NCBI GenBank assembly: GCA_027624045.1
Contig: JAQBUE010000012.1
Span: 1-51,215, forward strand
Source of the DNA: Acidobacteriota bacterium
GTDB taxonomy: Bacteria > Acidobacteriota > Terriglobia > Bryobacterales > UBA6623
Direction: 5' to 3'
Length of the DNA stretch: 51,215 bases
Shown piece by piece: positions 32,447-40,853 of the stretch. Each line of letters begins with the position of its first letter. The stretch's first letter is position 1. The notes under the pieces were generated by a model that saw only the letters and a program-made list of their open reading frames with translations, searched no databases and had not been told where the DNA came from. The position numbers and the translations under genes are program-made.

Positions 32447-33421
32447 ATGCAGATAGTCCAACAAATAGTACTTAGGCTGCTTCAGGCTTTCATCGTAGTT
32501 GGATCGGTTGTCATCGCGGCTGCGGTCGCTGTTTGGATTTACCCGCCGCTATTCCCGTGGGGCTTGGTCCAGATGGACCGCTCGCCCTACTGCGCGCGGG
32601 ATGAAGCGTACCGCGCTTCGGAACGGCGTTACGAGTTGGTCCAGGCGATCTACGGCGTTCAATCCGGCATGCGGCTGCTTGAACCCAACACGGAAGGATA
32701 CGAACTGTGGCACACCCCCCAAGGACAGTTCTGGATTCCGGCCGGCGATGTTGGAGCGCTTACCGTTCAGGTGGCCGAGCAGCAGGTTGATCTTTACGCC
32801 GGTGGCCCGGCGTTCGTTAAAGCCGGCGATGTGGTCGTGGATCACGGGGCCGGTGTCGGCGCTTACGTTCGGCAGGCGCTGACCGCGGGCGCGGGCAAAG
32901 TTGTGGCAGTGGAGACGGATCTCGAAAATCGTGAATGTCTGCGGCGCAATTTCAAAGACGCCATAGGGCTGGGCAACGTCGTTATGTATCCCGGAGCTGT
33001 GGAAGGTGAGCAGGCCAAGGGATTCAGCGCGACTGTCTATCCGATTTTTCTCGAGAGTGAGAAAGAACCGGGGGGCGCGATCCCATACTCAAAAATCGAC
33101 CTGCTTGCGTTGGAGTTGAAGCTGGATCGGATTGATGCCATCAAGATTTCGAGTCGTGGGGTGATTCTTCGCGTGCTTGATAGCGCCCGGGATACGATTC
33201 GTAACCAAGGGCCGCGCTTGGCGCTTTCGACCGAAGAGATCGAAGACGACGAGGTTGAGATCTCCAAGCGCTTGGCCGCGCTGAACCCGCTTTACCAGCG
33301 CGAGTGCCGCGTGTGCGGAATTGACGGTGAGTACATAGTGAATCCGGATATTGTCTTGTTTCGCTCTCTCGGGACTCCACGGACTGCCTCGGCGCCCGCG
33401 ACGTCGCCCGCCGGTTCCTAG
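32447..33421 (+). CDS. Membrane-anchored FkbM-like protein, probably inactive
   Basis: A 324-residue protein with one N-terminal hydrophobic segment (about 12-32). A region parallel to the FkbM methyltransferase at 11709-12818 follows: HTPQGQFWIPAGD, then VVDHGAGVGAYVRQAL, then AVETDLENRECLRRNF. The second family motif, IKMDIEG in the paralogue, reads IKISSRG here, so the acidic residues are gone. Part of motif I is changed too (Cys-Gly-Ala-His to His-Gly-Ala-Gly). The reading frame is intact, so it may be a pseudoenzyme or have a changed function. It overlaps the convergent sulfatase gene tail to tail by 4 bp. Confidence 0.72.
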   Translation: MQIVQQIVLRLLQAFIVVGSVVIAAAVAVWIYPPLFPWGLVQMDRSPYCARDEAYRASERRYELVQAIYGVQSGMRLLEPNTEGYELWHTPQGQFWIPAGDVGALTVQVAEQQVDLYAGGPAFVKAGDVVVDHGAGVGAYVRQALTAGAGKVVAVETDLENRECLRRNFKDAIGLGNVVMYPGAVEGEQAKGFSATVYPIFLESEKEPGGAIPYSKIDLLALELKLDRIDAIKISSRGVILRVLDSARDTIRNQGPRLALSTEEIEDDEVEISKRLAALNPLYQRECRVCGIDGEYIVNPDIVLFRSLGTPRTASAPATSPAGS

Positions 33422-34845
33422 CCGGGCCGCCCCGTCACGCGCCGGTAGCTGGGAAGAGTCTGCTGCTCGGCGTTTTTCCATAGGTTCTCGTCGCCGCATT
33501 CGAGGCGCGCGAACCACTGATCGATTTGTTTCTTGAGGCCGGCCTTGCGGTCCGCATGGGCGGGGTCCGTGGCGAGATTGTTGTGCTCGCTGGGATCATT
33601 CCGCAAGTCATACAGTTCGCTGTCGAAACCTTCGGTGCGATGAATGTATTTCCAGTCATCATCCCGGATCATGCGGCAGTACTGATACTCGCCGTAGACG
33701 GTGTTGTCCCCCCACTCCATCTCCGCCCCACGTAGCGCCGGAGCGTAGCTGCGGCCCGCGAGAGGTTTGCCGGCGTCGAGTGGAGGCAGGCCAAGGTAGT
33801 CGAGCACGGTCGGCGCGAAATCATAAAAGCTGGTTGAGATTCGGACCGTACGGCCCGCCGGTATCGCCCCCGGATGATGAAAAAACGCCGGCACCAGCAT
33901 CGACTCGTCAAACATGTTGTAGGGCCACGATGTATTCCCTTTCCCCCAGAGGCCGTGTTGCTCGAGCAAGAAACCGTGATCGCTCAGGAAAATAATGAGC
34001 GTATCTTCGGTCAGCTTTAGATCATCGAGCTTGGCGGCGATGCGGCCCACGTTATGGTCGATCGCCGTGATCATGGCATAGTAGTGCATCTTGCTCTCGC
34101 GATTGCCGACGTTCTGTTTGGACAGGTTGTGGGCGATCGGCTCGTTGAGCGGCTCGCCGGGAAAGGTCTCGAACTTTGAGTCCCGGTAAAGGTTTAGATA
34201 CTCCTCCGGCGTACCTGAGTAGGGAGTGTGAGGCGCGTTGTACGACACGAAGCAGAAGAATGGATCGTCCTTCGATTGCTCGATGAATTCGAGCGCCTTG
34301 TCGGTGACCACATCGGTCGTGTAGCCTTGGTAGTCCCGCTTCTCGCCCTGCCAATACATCGGGGGATTCTGATAGCGGTTGCCGCCGGTGGGCATGGCGA
34401 ACCAGTAATCAAACCCCTCCTGCGGACGCGCATTGTCGCCCATATGCCATTTGCCGCTTAGTCCCACGCGGTAACCGTTCGCGGCCAGCGTCTCGGTGAA
34501 CGTGGCCTCATCTGCCAGAAATTGATGAGCCTGTTCGCCTTCGTTCTGCTCCCGCACCCAGTCGTGGATGCCGTGCTGAGAAGGAATCTGCCCGGTGAAC
34601 AGAGTCGCGCGGCTTGGCGAACAAACCGGCGTTGTACAGAACGCCCGTGTCAACAGCGCGCCCGCGCGAGCGAGACGATCACAGTGCGGCGTCTTGATCT
34701 CGTGATTCCCGTAGACGCCGAGCGTGTGAGGCGCCTGGTCGTCGGTGAGTATGAACACGACGTTCGTCGGGCGTCTCGGAGGTCGGGAAGTGCAGGCGAA
34801 TGCGGCGCCGGCCGCTGTGGTGGTCAGGAAATCGCGCCGTCTCAT
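33418..34845 (-). CDS. Exported sulfatase
   Basis: A 475-residue type I sulfatase. The active-site signature is Cys-75 in C-S-P-S-R (TPVCSPSRATLFTG); the Cys would be converted to formylglycine by a sulfatase-modifying enzyme. Metal ligands lie in ILTDDQAPH near the start and FLSDHGFLLEQHGLWGKG later. The N-terminus MRRRDFLTTTAAGAAFAC has both a twin-arginine-like motif and a lipobox ending at Cys-18, so it is probably a periplasmic lipoprotein. It probably desulfates carbohydrates or glycosaminoglycan-like polymers; the substrate is not predictable. Confidence 0.9.
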   Translation of the reverse strand: MRRRDFLTTTAAGAAFACTSRPPRRPTNVVFILTDDQAPHTLGVYGNHEIKTPHCDRLARAGALLTRAFCTTPVCSPSRATLFTGQIPSQHGIHDWVREQNEGEQAHQFLADEATFTETLAANGYRVGLSGKWHMGDNARPQEGFDYWFAMPTGGNRYQNPPMYWQGEKRDYQGYTTDVVTDKALEFIEQSKDDPFFCFVSYNAPHTPYSGTPEEYLNLYRDSKFETFPGEPLNEPIAHNLSKQNVGNRESKMHYYAMITAIDHNVGRIAAKLDDLKLTEDTLIIFLSDHGFLLEQHGLWGKGNTSWPYNMFDESMLVPAFFHHPGAIPAGRTVRISTSFYDFAPTVLDYLGLPPLDAGKPLAGRSYAPALRGAEMEWGDNTVYGEYQYCRMIRDDDWKYIHRTEGFDSELYDLRNDPSEHNNLATDPAHADRKAGLKKQIDQWFARLECGDENLWKNAEQQTLPSYRRVTGRPG

Positions 34846-34985
34846 GCGGCAATTCTAACCCACTGGGTACGGTTTGGGGGTGTGAGAAGGCAGCGTCATT
34901 TCGGTCCCGGAGACAATCGCGAGCGCGCTAAGGAGATGATTGAGAAAGCTCGCGCGCACTATGTGGAGAAGTCGGGCCGGGCTGG

Positions 34986-35618
34986 TTAGATTTCGGGTTC
35001 CCAGACCAGTTCGAGGTCGAGAGTAAAGCCAGCGAGTTCCGGATTGGCGGCGACCCGATCGGTACCTCGGAGTTCCTCAACTTGAGTCTCGGGGCGGTAG
35101 ACGTAGACCGATCTCGTTTCGGGGTCAAGCAGCCACCCGAGTTGGACTCCATTCTCGATGTACTCGATCATCTTGCTTTGCAGAACCGGGAGCTGGTCGC
35201 TCGGCGAACGCAGTTCGATTGCGAAGTCGGGCGAAAGCGGCAGAAAGCGCTTCTTCTGATCCGGCGATACCGAGGCAAGCCGTGTCTTACTAACCCAAGC
35301 GGCATCGGGCTCGCGGATCGCCCCATTCGGCAGTCTAAACCCGGTGCTGGAGTCCACGGAGACTCCTGTGCCGTCGGCCCTAGCCCAGGTTCCCCGAGCC
35401 CAGGTTCGCAGTTGAGCGATAATCTCCGCGTTGCGGCTGCCCATTTTCCATCCGGTTGGCGACATGATAACGATCTCCCCGGCGGCGGTGCGCTCGATCC
35501 GCAGGTCGCGGTTCACCCGGCAGAAGTCGAAGAATTGAGTGTCGGAGATAGAGACGCTCCCGGGTATCTACAGGATGTGGCCTTGTGGATCAGCGGCTGA
35601 TTGAGTAGGGGTACTCAC
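34986..35618 (-). pseudogene. Uma2-family protein, interrupted by an in-frame stop
   Basis: Tandem paralogue of the intact Uma2 gene at 35644-36270. Reading from GTG 35618, the frame gives MSTPTQSAADPQGHIL, then a TAG at 35568-35570. It then continues in the same frame as IPGSVSISDTQFFDFCRVNRD and on to the normal C-terminus. The intact paralogue reads HVLC where this one reads HIL-stop. Translation could restart at GTG 35516 (MNRDLRIERT), giving a 176-residue protein that keeps the PD-(D/E)XK-like residues (EPDAAWV, FAIELRSPSD, SKMIEYIENG). It could therefore be a recently broken gene or a shortened functional one. The family's function is unsettled; a nuclease fold is known. Confidence 0.7.
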
Positions 35619-35643
35619 CTCGAAAACGCCCTGGGGCCCAGCC

Positions 35644-36270
35644 TCAGAATCCCAGGTCCCAGATTCTTTCGAGCTTCAACTCAAATCCGGGCAGAACCGG
35701 TTCACCCGATAGCGTGTTCGGGTTGTCGAGAATCCGCGGCTGTTCTCCGGGCTTGTAAATGTGGACTTTGCGCTCCAGCGGATCGATCAGCCAACCGAGA
35801 CAGGTTCCGTTGGCGATGTATTCTTGCATCTTCCGCCGCAGGACGCTGAGGCGATCGGACGGAGACCGCAACTCGACCGCGAAATCCGGACAGAGGGGAA
35901 GAAACTTGTCCTTCTGCTCTTTGGTCAGCGTGACCAAGCGTGACCTCTCGACCCACGAGGCGTCGGGTGAGCGCATGGCCTTATTGGGCAGGATGAAGCC
36001 TCCACTGGAGTCGAACGCCACACCTGTGCCGTCACGTTCCGCCCATGCCTCAATCTGGACACTGAGTCGAAGGTTTCTATTGCTGCTGCCACCCCCGGCT
36101 GGGCTCATAACAATGATCTCCCCGTGCGCGGTGCGCTCGATCCGCAGGTCGCGGTTGACCTGGCAGAAATCAAAGAACTGGTCGTCCGAAAGAGTCATGC
36201 TCTCCGGCAGGCACAGCACATGAGCCCCTGATTCGACGGCGGCTTCGGTAAGATCGGCGAGAGTTGTCAT
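35644..36270 (-). CDS. Uma2-family (DUF820) PD-(D/E)XK-fold protein
   Basis: A 208-residue protein. It starts MTTLADLTEAAVESGAHVL. The core is MTLSDDQFFDFCQVNRDLRIER, then MRSPDASWVERSRL, FAVELRSPSDRL, RRKMQEYIANG, and GWLIDPLERKVHIYKPG. The Asp, the Glu in VELRSPSD and the Lys in RKMQEY match the restriction-endonuclease-like core. Uma2 proteins are abundant in cyanobacteria, Acidobacteria and Planctomycetes and often occur in families. It lies 25 bp upstream of its broken copy on the same strand. Confidence 0.85.
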   Translation of the reverse strand: MTTLADLTEAAVESGAHVLCLPESMTLSDDQFFDFCQVNRDLRIERTAHGEIIVMSPAGGGSSNRNLRLSVQIEAWAERDGTGVAFDSSGGFILPNKAMRSPDASWVERSRLVTLTKEQKDKFLPLCPDFAVELRSPSDRLSVLRRKMQEYIANGTCLGWLIDPLERKVHIYKPGEQPRILDNPNTLSGEPVLPGFELKLERIWDLGF

Positions 36271-36322
36271 TGCCGGCAGTTCAACCTGATTCTATCACCG
36301 GACTTCCGGATTCCCGGCATAA

Positions 36323-37210
36323 TCACTCTTCAAGCGAGACGCTCTTTCTAACGATGTCGCCCGCCTCGCGAGTTAGTACACGAATCTCGGACACGCCGTT
36401 CTCGATGAGATACTCACGCGCTCGCTCCAAGCCCTCGCCGACTTGCGAGGGACCGTGGCTATCGTCACCGAAACAGAATCCAACGCCCATCTCATCCGCC
36501 AGTCGCACAAGCCAAGGCGCCGGATAGGGCGAGCCGAGACCTTTGCGATAGCCCGCCGTATTCAAGTCGAGAATGCAGTCGTGCTGCTTGATCACGGCGA
36601 GGGCGCGCTGAGCGGCTTCGCGAATCGAAGGCGCATCGAGCGCCGCGGCGGGGTTGGCGTTCTTGCGAATCAGGTCCAGGTGCCCCACAACGTCGGGCCG
36701 CAAAGCCTCGACCATCGCGGCGACGGTCTCGTAGTAGCGAACCGCATAGGGTTCGAGGCCGCCCGCCTGCGCAACACCGGCATCGAAGTCGGCCTTCTCA
36801 CCGTCAACTGATATTTCGTCAACGTAGTGAACCGAGCCGACCATATAGTCGAAGTCGAAACGCTTTCTCCAACCAAGCATCTCTTCTTGATAACTTTCAG
36901 TGGGAATAACCTCGGCCTCAAGGCCGCGCAAAACGATCAACCTTCCCTCGAACTCTTTCGCGAGAGTATCAACGGCTCCGGCATACGCTTCGAACTCGCG
37001 ATGCAGCCGCTCAATGGTGTAACCCTTCTCGCGCTCAGTGCGGTAGAGAAACCGTTCCTGACTGCGCGGCGCATGCTCACTGACGCCGAAGGTGTGATAG
37101 CCGAACGCTACGGCCCCTTCGAGCACTTCCCTCAACGTTGATGTAGCGTGCTCGCAGAATTCGCCGCTGTGGCCTCCGTGCAGGGATACCTTCCAGTCTT
37201 GAGACGCCAT
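36323..37210 (-). CDS. PHP-domain phosphatase, candidate histidinol-phosphatase
   Basis: A 295-residue PHP-domain protein. Metal-binding residues are suggested by SLHGGHSGEFCEH near the start, FGVSEHAP (about 42-49), GLEAEVIP, and MVGSVHYVD. VVGHLDLIRKN follows, then LDLNTAGYRKG and CFGDDSHGPSQVG near the end. The SEHAP and GSVHYVD elements are those of the HisJ/HisK-type histidinol-phosphatase family. Neither HisB nor any other his-operon protein here has this activity, so this gene is a good candidate for that step, although it lies about 16 kb away. A general PHP phosphoesterase cannot be excluded. Confidence 0.82.
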   Translation of the reverse strand: MASQDWKVSLHGGHSGEFCEHATSTLREVLEGAVAFGYHTFGVSEHAPRSQERFLYRTEREKGYTIERLHREFEAYAGAVDTLAKEFEGRLIVLRGLEAEVIPTESYQEEMLGWRKRFDFDYMVGSVHYVDEISVDGEKADFDAGVAQAGGLEPYAVRYYETVAAMVEALRPDVVGHLDLIRKNANPAAALDAPSIREAAQRALAVIKQHDCILDLNTAGYRKGLGSPYPAPWLVRLADEMGVGFCFGDDSHGPSQVGEGLERAREYLIENGVSEIRVLTREAGDIVRKSVSLEE

Positions 37211-37493
37211 GCATCCAGTCTAGTCCGGGAGCGCGACGGTTGAACACAGAGCCTTAGGAAGCTTTGAAGCTAAGGTGTTACCGCAACCGCGTGGCGTGTC
37301 AAAATGCCCCACCTTCTTGCGCGGCAGCGTCGCGAAACGCTCACAAACTTGACCAAAACAAAGTGGCCGTCCACGTGTTTACGAAAGAGTTGGAGGAAGT
37401 GTCCCCCCGGAGTGATTTCAGCAGGCGCGCCTCATCGATTGGGCCTGTACCGGACCGCAACCTCCGTCCACACTTCAATACAAGGAGAATCGA

Positions 37494-38069
37494 ATGAAAC
37501 GAAGTTTTTTCAGCGTAAGAGGAACAACTGTCCGGGTGGCGTTACTGGGCCTGGCTTGTGCTTTCGGAAATGGAATCTGGGCACAAACCGAGGCTGTCGC
37601 GTCCACCCGGACCTTTGTGTATTCTGCCAAATTTGTATGCCGTAATGTGTTCGATCCGTCACCGAACGAATTATCGTTTGATTTCGGACCGGCCTTTTAT
37701 CGCACCGTGGTCAATATCCACAACACGAGCGGGGCCGCGGCTGAAGTCCGGATCGGCGTCGTCGAAGCCACGCGAATCGGGTCGGGTCAGCAGGGCGAGA
37801 GTGGAGGCGAGGGTATCGGCCTTCGCGCGAACGAGGCGAACTTTGTAAGTTGCGCGGAGATCAGAAGGTTGCTCGATCTCCCTTCGCCGCAGCGCATCAT
37901 CGACGGTTTTGTGACGATCGAGAGCAAGACGCGTCTCGATGTCGCCGCGGTCTACACGGGCGTCTCACGTGAAGACAACGGTAGGTCGGACGGCACGACG
38001 ATTGACGTCGAAACGATCCAGCCACGAATCCGCGTCGATGCCATCAGCGAGGTCGCCGATCCACGTTAG
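37494..38069 (+). CDS. Secreted protein of unknown function
   Basis: A 191-residue protein with a signal peptide (MKRSFFSVRGTTVRVALLGLACAFGNGIWAQ, cleavage after AlaGln). A perfect AAGGAGA lies 5 nt before the ATG, which suggests strong expression. The mature part is predicted all-beta. It has a Cys in AKFVCRNVFD, the stretch FYRTVVNIHNTSGAAAEVRIGVVEA, and a second Cys in VSCAEIRRLL; the two may form a disulphide. Similar small secreted proteins with a YRTxVNIHN core occur in environmental bacteria without known function. A strong hairpin follows the gene. Confidence 0.72.
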   Translation: MKRSFFSVRGTTVRVALLGLACAFGNGIWAQTEAVASTRTFVYSAKFVCRNVFDPSPNELSFDFGPAFYRTVVNIHNTSGAAAEVRIGVVEATRIGSGQQGESGGEGIGLRANEANFVSCAEIRRLLDLPSPQRIIDGFVTIESKTRLDVAAVYTGVSREDNGRSDGTTIDVETIQPRIRVDAISEVADPR

Positions 38070-38100
38070 GTGTTCGGACACTGACTCAGCAGAGCTTGTT

Positions 38101-38138
38101 GGCGCGGAGGGCGAGGCATTACGCTCGCCTTCCGCGCC
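38101..38138 (+). terminator. Strong hairpin downstream of the secreted protein gene
   Basis: GGCGCGGAGGGCGAG (38101-38115) pairs with CTCGCCTTCCGCGCC (38124-38138) over 15 bp with one G-U pair and an 8-nt loop. A short CTTTC follows. Very stable; likely a transcription terminator 32 nt after the stop codon. Confidence 0.6.
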
Positions 38139-38282
38139 GCCTTTCTGACGGCCGCCCACTCGGCTTGTTCAACCTTGCTCCCAACCTTATTCCCGGTTGA
38201 CAAAGACGCCGCCCAGCCACGATTCTGAGGGTTGACAGTTGTTAGGAGCCGCGCCTTCGCGGCACCCGCCTGGAGAAGCAAA

Positions 38283-39368
38283 ATGCAATCGAATCGTTCC
38301 TGGATCACCGTAGGTCTGCTGGTCGTGGTGTGCGCGATCACCCTGGTTTCGTGTGCTGAGCCGGTGCCGGAAGGTCCAGTTTCGTCAATGCCCATTGGTG
38401 CGTCAATCACCATCGAACCGCCGTTGGGGCTGCCGCCCGTACCGGTCCCGGCCGATAATCCGCCGACCGCGGAGACGATTGCCCTCGGACGCAAGCTCTA
38501 CTACGACAAAACGCTTTCGGTTGACAAATCGATTGCTTGCGCGTCTTGCCACCGGCCGGACGCGGGATTCGCGGATCCTGATCAGTTCTCCAGCGGCGTT
38601 GGAGGCAAGAAAGGCGGCCGGCAAGCACCGACCGTCATCAATGCCGCGTACTTCAATGTTCAGTTCTGGGACGGCCGCTCTCCGAGTCTGGAAGAACAGG
38701 CACTCGGGCCGATGGCGAACCCGATCGAGATGGCTCACACGCTGGAGGAGCTTCAGAAGATCCTTTCCAAAGACCCCGGCTATGTCGCGGAGTTTGAGAA
38801 AGCTTTCGGCCCCGGCGGCGTCACAATGGACCGCGCCAAGAAAGCGATCGCCTCCTTCGAGCGCACTGTCCTGAGTGGCAACTCTCCATTCGACCGCTTC
38901 ATGTATGGAGGCGAAGCGGACGCCATCAGCGAGTCAGCCAAGCGTGGGCTGGAAGTCTTCCGTGATCCCGCCAAAGGCAATTGCAACGTTTGTCACGCGA
39001 TGCAAGAAGGCTCTGCCCTCTTCACTGACAATAAGTTTCACAACCTAGGCGTCGGCGCCGGTCTTGACGGCACACTTGCCGACATAGGGCGCTTCGAAGT
39101 CACTAAGAACGAAGCTGACCGCGGGGCCTTCAAAACACCAGGCCTCCGCAACATCGCCGAAACCGCGCCGTACATGCATGACGGCAGCCTGAAGACGCTC
39201 AAGGAAGTGATCGACTTCTACATCGGCGCGGGCAACTCGAATGAATGGCGCGCCAAAGACCTCAAGGAACTCGACCACCTGACCGGCCAGGAGCGGACAG
39301 ATCTCGAAGAGTTTCTCAAGTCGCTGTCCGCCGAGATGCCTGCTGGAACCGGCGCGCCGACGGATTAG
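38283..39368 (+). CDS. Di-haem cytochrome c peroxidase, lipoprotein
   Basis: A 361-residue protein. The start at ATG 38283 gives a lipoprotein signal (hydrophobic stretch ending LVSC, Cys-24), with GGAG 7-8 nt upstream. Two c-type haem sites, CASCH (86-90) and CNVCH (234-238), and the MauG/CcpA-type context (ETIALGRKLYYDKTLS, QFWDGRSPSLEEQALGP, TPGLRNIAETAPYMHDGS) identify the bacterial peroxidase family. It should reduce hydrogen peroxide in the periplasm using electrons from small cytochromes. In MauG-like members, substrate oxidation is an alternative. Confidence 0.92.
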   Translation: MQSNRSWITVGLLVVVCAITLVSCAEPVPEGPVSSMPIGASITIEPPLGLPPVPVPADNPPTAETIALGRKLYYDKTLSVDKSIACASCHRPDAGFADPDQFSSGVGGKKGGRQAPTVINAAYFNVQFWDGRSPSLEEQALGPMANPIEMAHTLEELQKILSKDPGYVAEFEKAFGPGGVTMDRAKKAIASFERTVLSGNSPFDRFMYGGEADAISESAKRGLEVFRDPAKGNCNVCHAMQEGSALFTDNKFHNLGVGAGLDGTLADIGRFEVTKNEADRGAFKTPGLRNIAETAPYMHDGSLKTLKEVIDFYIGAGNSNEWRAKDLKELDHLTGQERTDLEEFLKSLSAEMPAGTGAPTD

Positions 39369-39401
39369 TTCCGCTCCCATCCATTGGCCCTTCTGGGGCG
39401 C

Positions 39402-39421
39402 GGGCGCGGCATGCCGTGCCC
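39402..39421. terminator. Near-perfect palindrome between convergent genes
   Basis: GGGCGCGGCATGCCGTGCCC is a 20-bp inverted repeat with one mismatched pair (G/T). It sits between the convergent peroxidase and ABC ATPase genes and could terminate both. Its GGCATGCC core recurs in a degenerate form at about 13181-13217. Confidence 0.5.
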
Positions 39422-39450
39422 CTCTATTCCGTGCGTTCTGCTGTCTGCCG

Positions 39451-40779
39451 TTAACGGCTTTCGGCGGCGCTGATCGGGGCCTCTTGCGCTTGTACGCGCT
39501 GGAAGGTTACCGCGCGGCAAGGCATCCCGAACAGGCCCTCCGTAATTTGCTCATTTCGTTCAACGGGGATGCGAACCGCATCCTCAACAAGGTCACAAAC
39601 AGTGAACTCGTTGACCGTGCCCTCGGCGAAGGCGGGGGTGAACGTCAGGTAGCGCGCCGAGAACTCAGGCAAGTGCAGATGGAAATCCGCTGTAATCACA
39701 TCGCCGGCTTCCATGGCGGGCAGCGCGACATCTTCCTGACTGGTGTTGGTGCCTGAGAAATCGATGCCGCGGTCATTCCGTAACTGGCAGCCCACGATCG
39801 GCAAGCGGACCGGCTCGTTGGCCTTGACGCTGACGCGCGCCACGATCCTTTGCCCCGGCGCCAGCGAAGTCAAAGCTCGGCCGCCTTCGTCGACGACCGC
39901 TATTCCCAAGACTTCACCGCGCCTGTCGCCATGCCGACGTGGTTGCGCGGGCAACTCGGTAATAACTTCCGGCGGCCGCGGGAGCTGCGTGGTCTTCAGG
40001 TCGGTGGCGCGTTCCTGGCGCAAGTAAACCGCGTCTTTTTTCAGCAGTGCGGCCATGTACTCGATGGCCACCTCTTTGGTGTCGCCGAGCTGCACCGCCA
40101 GGCCCTGATCGAGCCACAAAGTACGCTCGCCCAGGGCTTTGACATCGGCAATGCTGTGACTAACGAATATGATCGTCACGCCGCGCTCACGTAACTCGTG
40201 GATCTTCCGCATGCAGCGCTGCGCGAAGCGAATGTCTCCGACTGACAGCGCCTCATCCACGATCAGAATCTCCGGCTCGACCTGCACGGCGATCGAGAAC
40301 CCGAGGCGCATGACCATGCCGCTTGAGTAGGTCTTCAGAGGTTGATCGATGTGTTCGCCCAACTCGGCGAAGGCGAAGATGGCGTCGAGCCGGCTCTCGA
40401 TCTCACGGCTGGAAAGCCCCAGTATCGTGCCGTTGAGAAACACGTTCTGGCGGCCCGTGAATTCGGTGCTGAATCCTGACCCGAGTTCGAGCAGCGCGGC
40501 GACGCGTCCGCTAACCTTGACAGTCCCGCTACTGGGCGACAGGATGCCGGCGATGATCTTGAGCAGCGTTGTCTTGCCGGAGCCGTTTTCGCCGACGATG
40601 CAGAAAGTCTCGCCGCGGCGAATGTCGAACGACAGGTCGCGCAGCGCCCAGTGGGCCTCGTGCCGGCTCAAACGTCCGCCCGTGACGAACTCCTTGATGC
40701 GGTCGCCGGCATGAGCATAGGATTTGAAAACCTTGCTCACGCCACGAAGTTCGATAATTCCCATCGGCTTATCCATCAT
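39451..40779 (-). CDS. Polysaccharide-export ABC ATPase, Wzt-like
   Basis: A 442-residue protein. The ATPase domain (about 5-245) has Walker A GENGSGKT, signature YSSGM, Walker B ILIVDEALSVGD and H-loop VSHS. AHWALRDLSFDI and the ELGSGFSTEFTGRQNVFLNG stretch are typical of the Wzt/TagH/RfbB group. The C-terminal about 170 residues form a beta-rich domain (GEVLGIAVVDEGGRALTSLAPGQRIVARVSV...) like the Wzt carbohydrate-binding domain that selects the O-antigen end. The partner permease (Wzm) is not adjacent. The gene is divergent from a methyltransferase gene, which could cap or modify glycan chains. Confidence 0.87.
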   Translation of the reverse strand: MMDKPMGIIELRGVSKVFKSYAHAGDRIKEFVTGGRLSRHEAHWALRDLSFDIRRGETFCIVGENGSGKTTLLKIIAGILSPSSGTVKVSGRVAALLELGSGFSTEFTGRQNVFLNGTILGLSSREIESRLDAIFAFAELGEHIDQPLKTYSSGMVMRLGFSIAVQVEPEILIVDEALSVGDIRFAQRCMRKIHELRERGVTIIFVSHSIADVKALGERTLWLDQGLAVQLGDTKEVAIEYMAALLKKDAVYLRQERATDLKTTQLPRPPEVITELPAQPRRHGDRRGEVLGIAVVDEGGRALTSLAPGQRIVARVSVKANEPVRLPIVGCQLRNDRGIDFSGTNTSQEDVALPAMEAGDVITADFHLHLPEFSARYLTFTPAFAEGTVNEFTVCDLVEDAVRIPVERNEQITEGLFGMPCRAVTFQRVQAQEAPISAAESR

Positions 40780-40853
40780 ACCCAGGGCACACGCCCACGA
40801 TCAGAGCATCAGCTCCTAAAGAACTGAGCGCCGCCGCCCGAACGTATCGGTAT

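Noticed and set aside
34866..34989. Short plus-strand ORF starting GTG, about 40 codons, ending in RERAKEMIEKARAHYVEKSG
   Set aside because: The helix-like composition is suggestive, but it is very short and has no clear ribosome site or homology; may be a fragment.
37264..37497. 77-codon ORF upstream of the secreted protein gene
   Set aside because: It runs through the ribosome binding site of the next gene and has no protein-like features.
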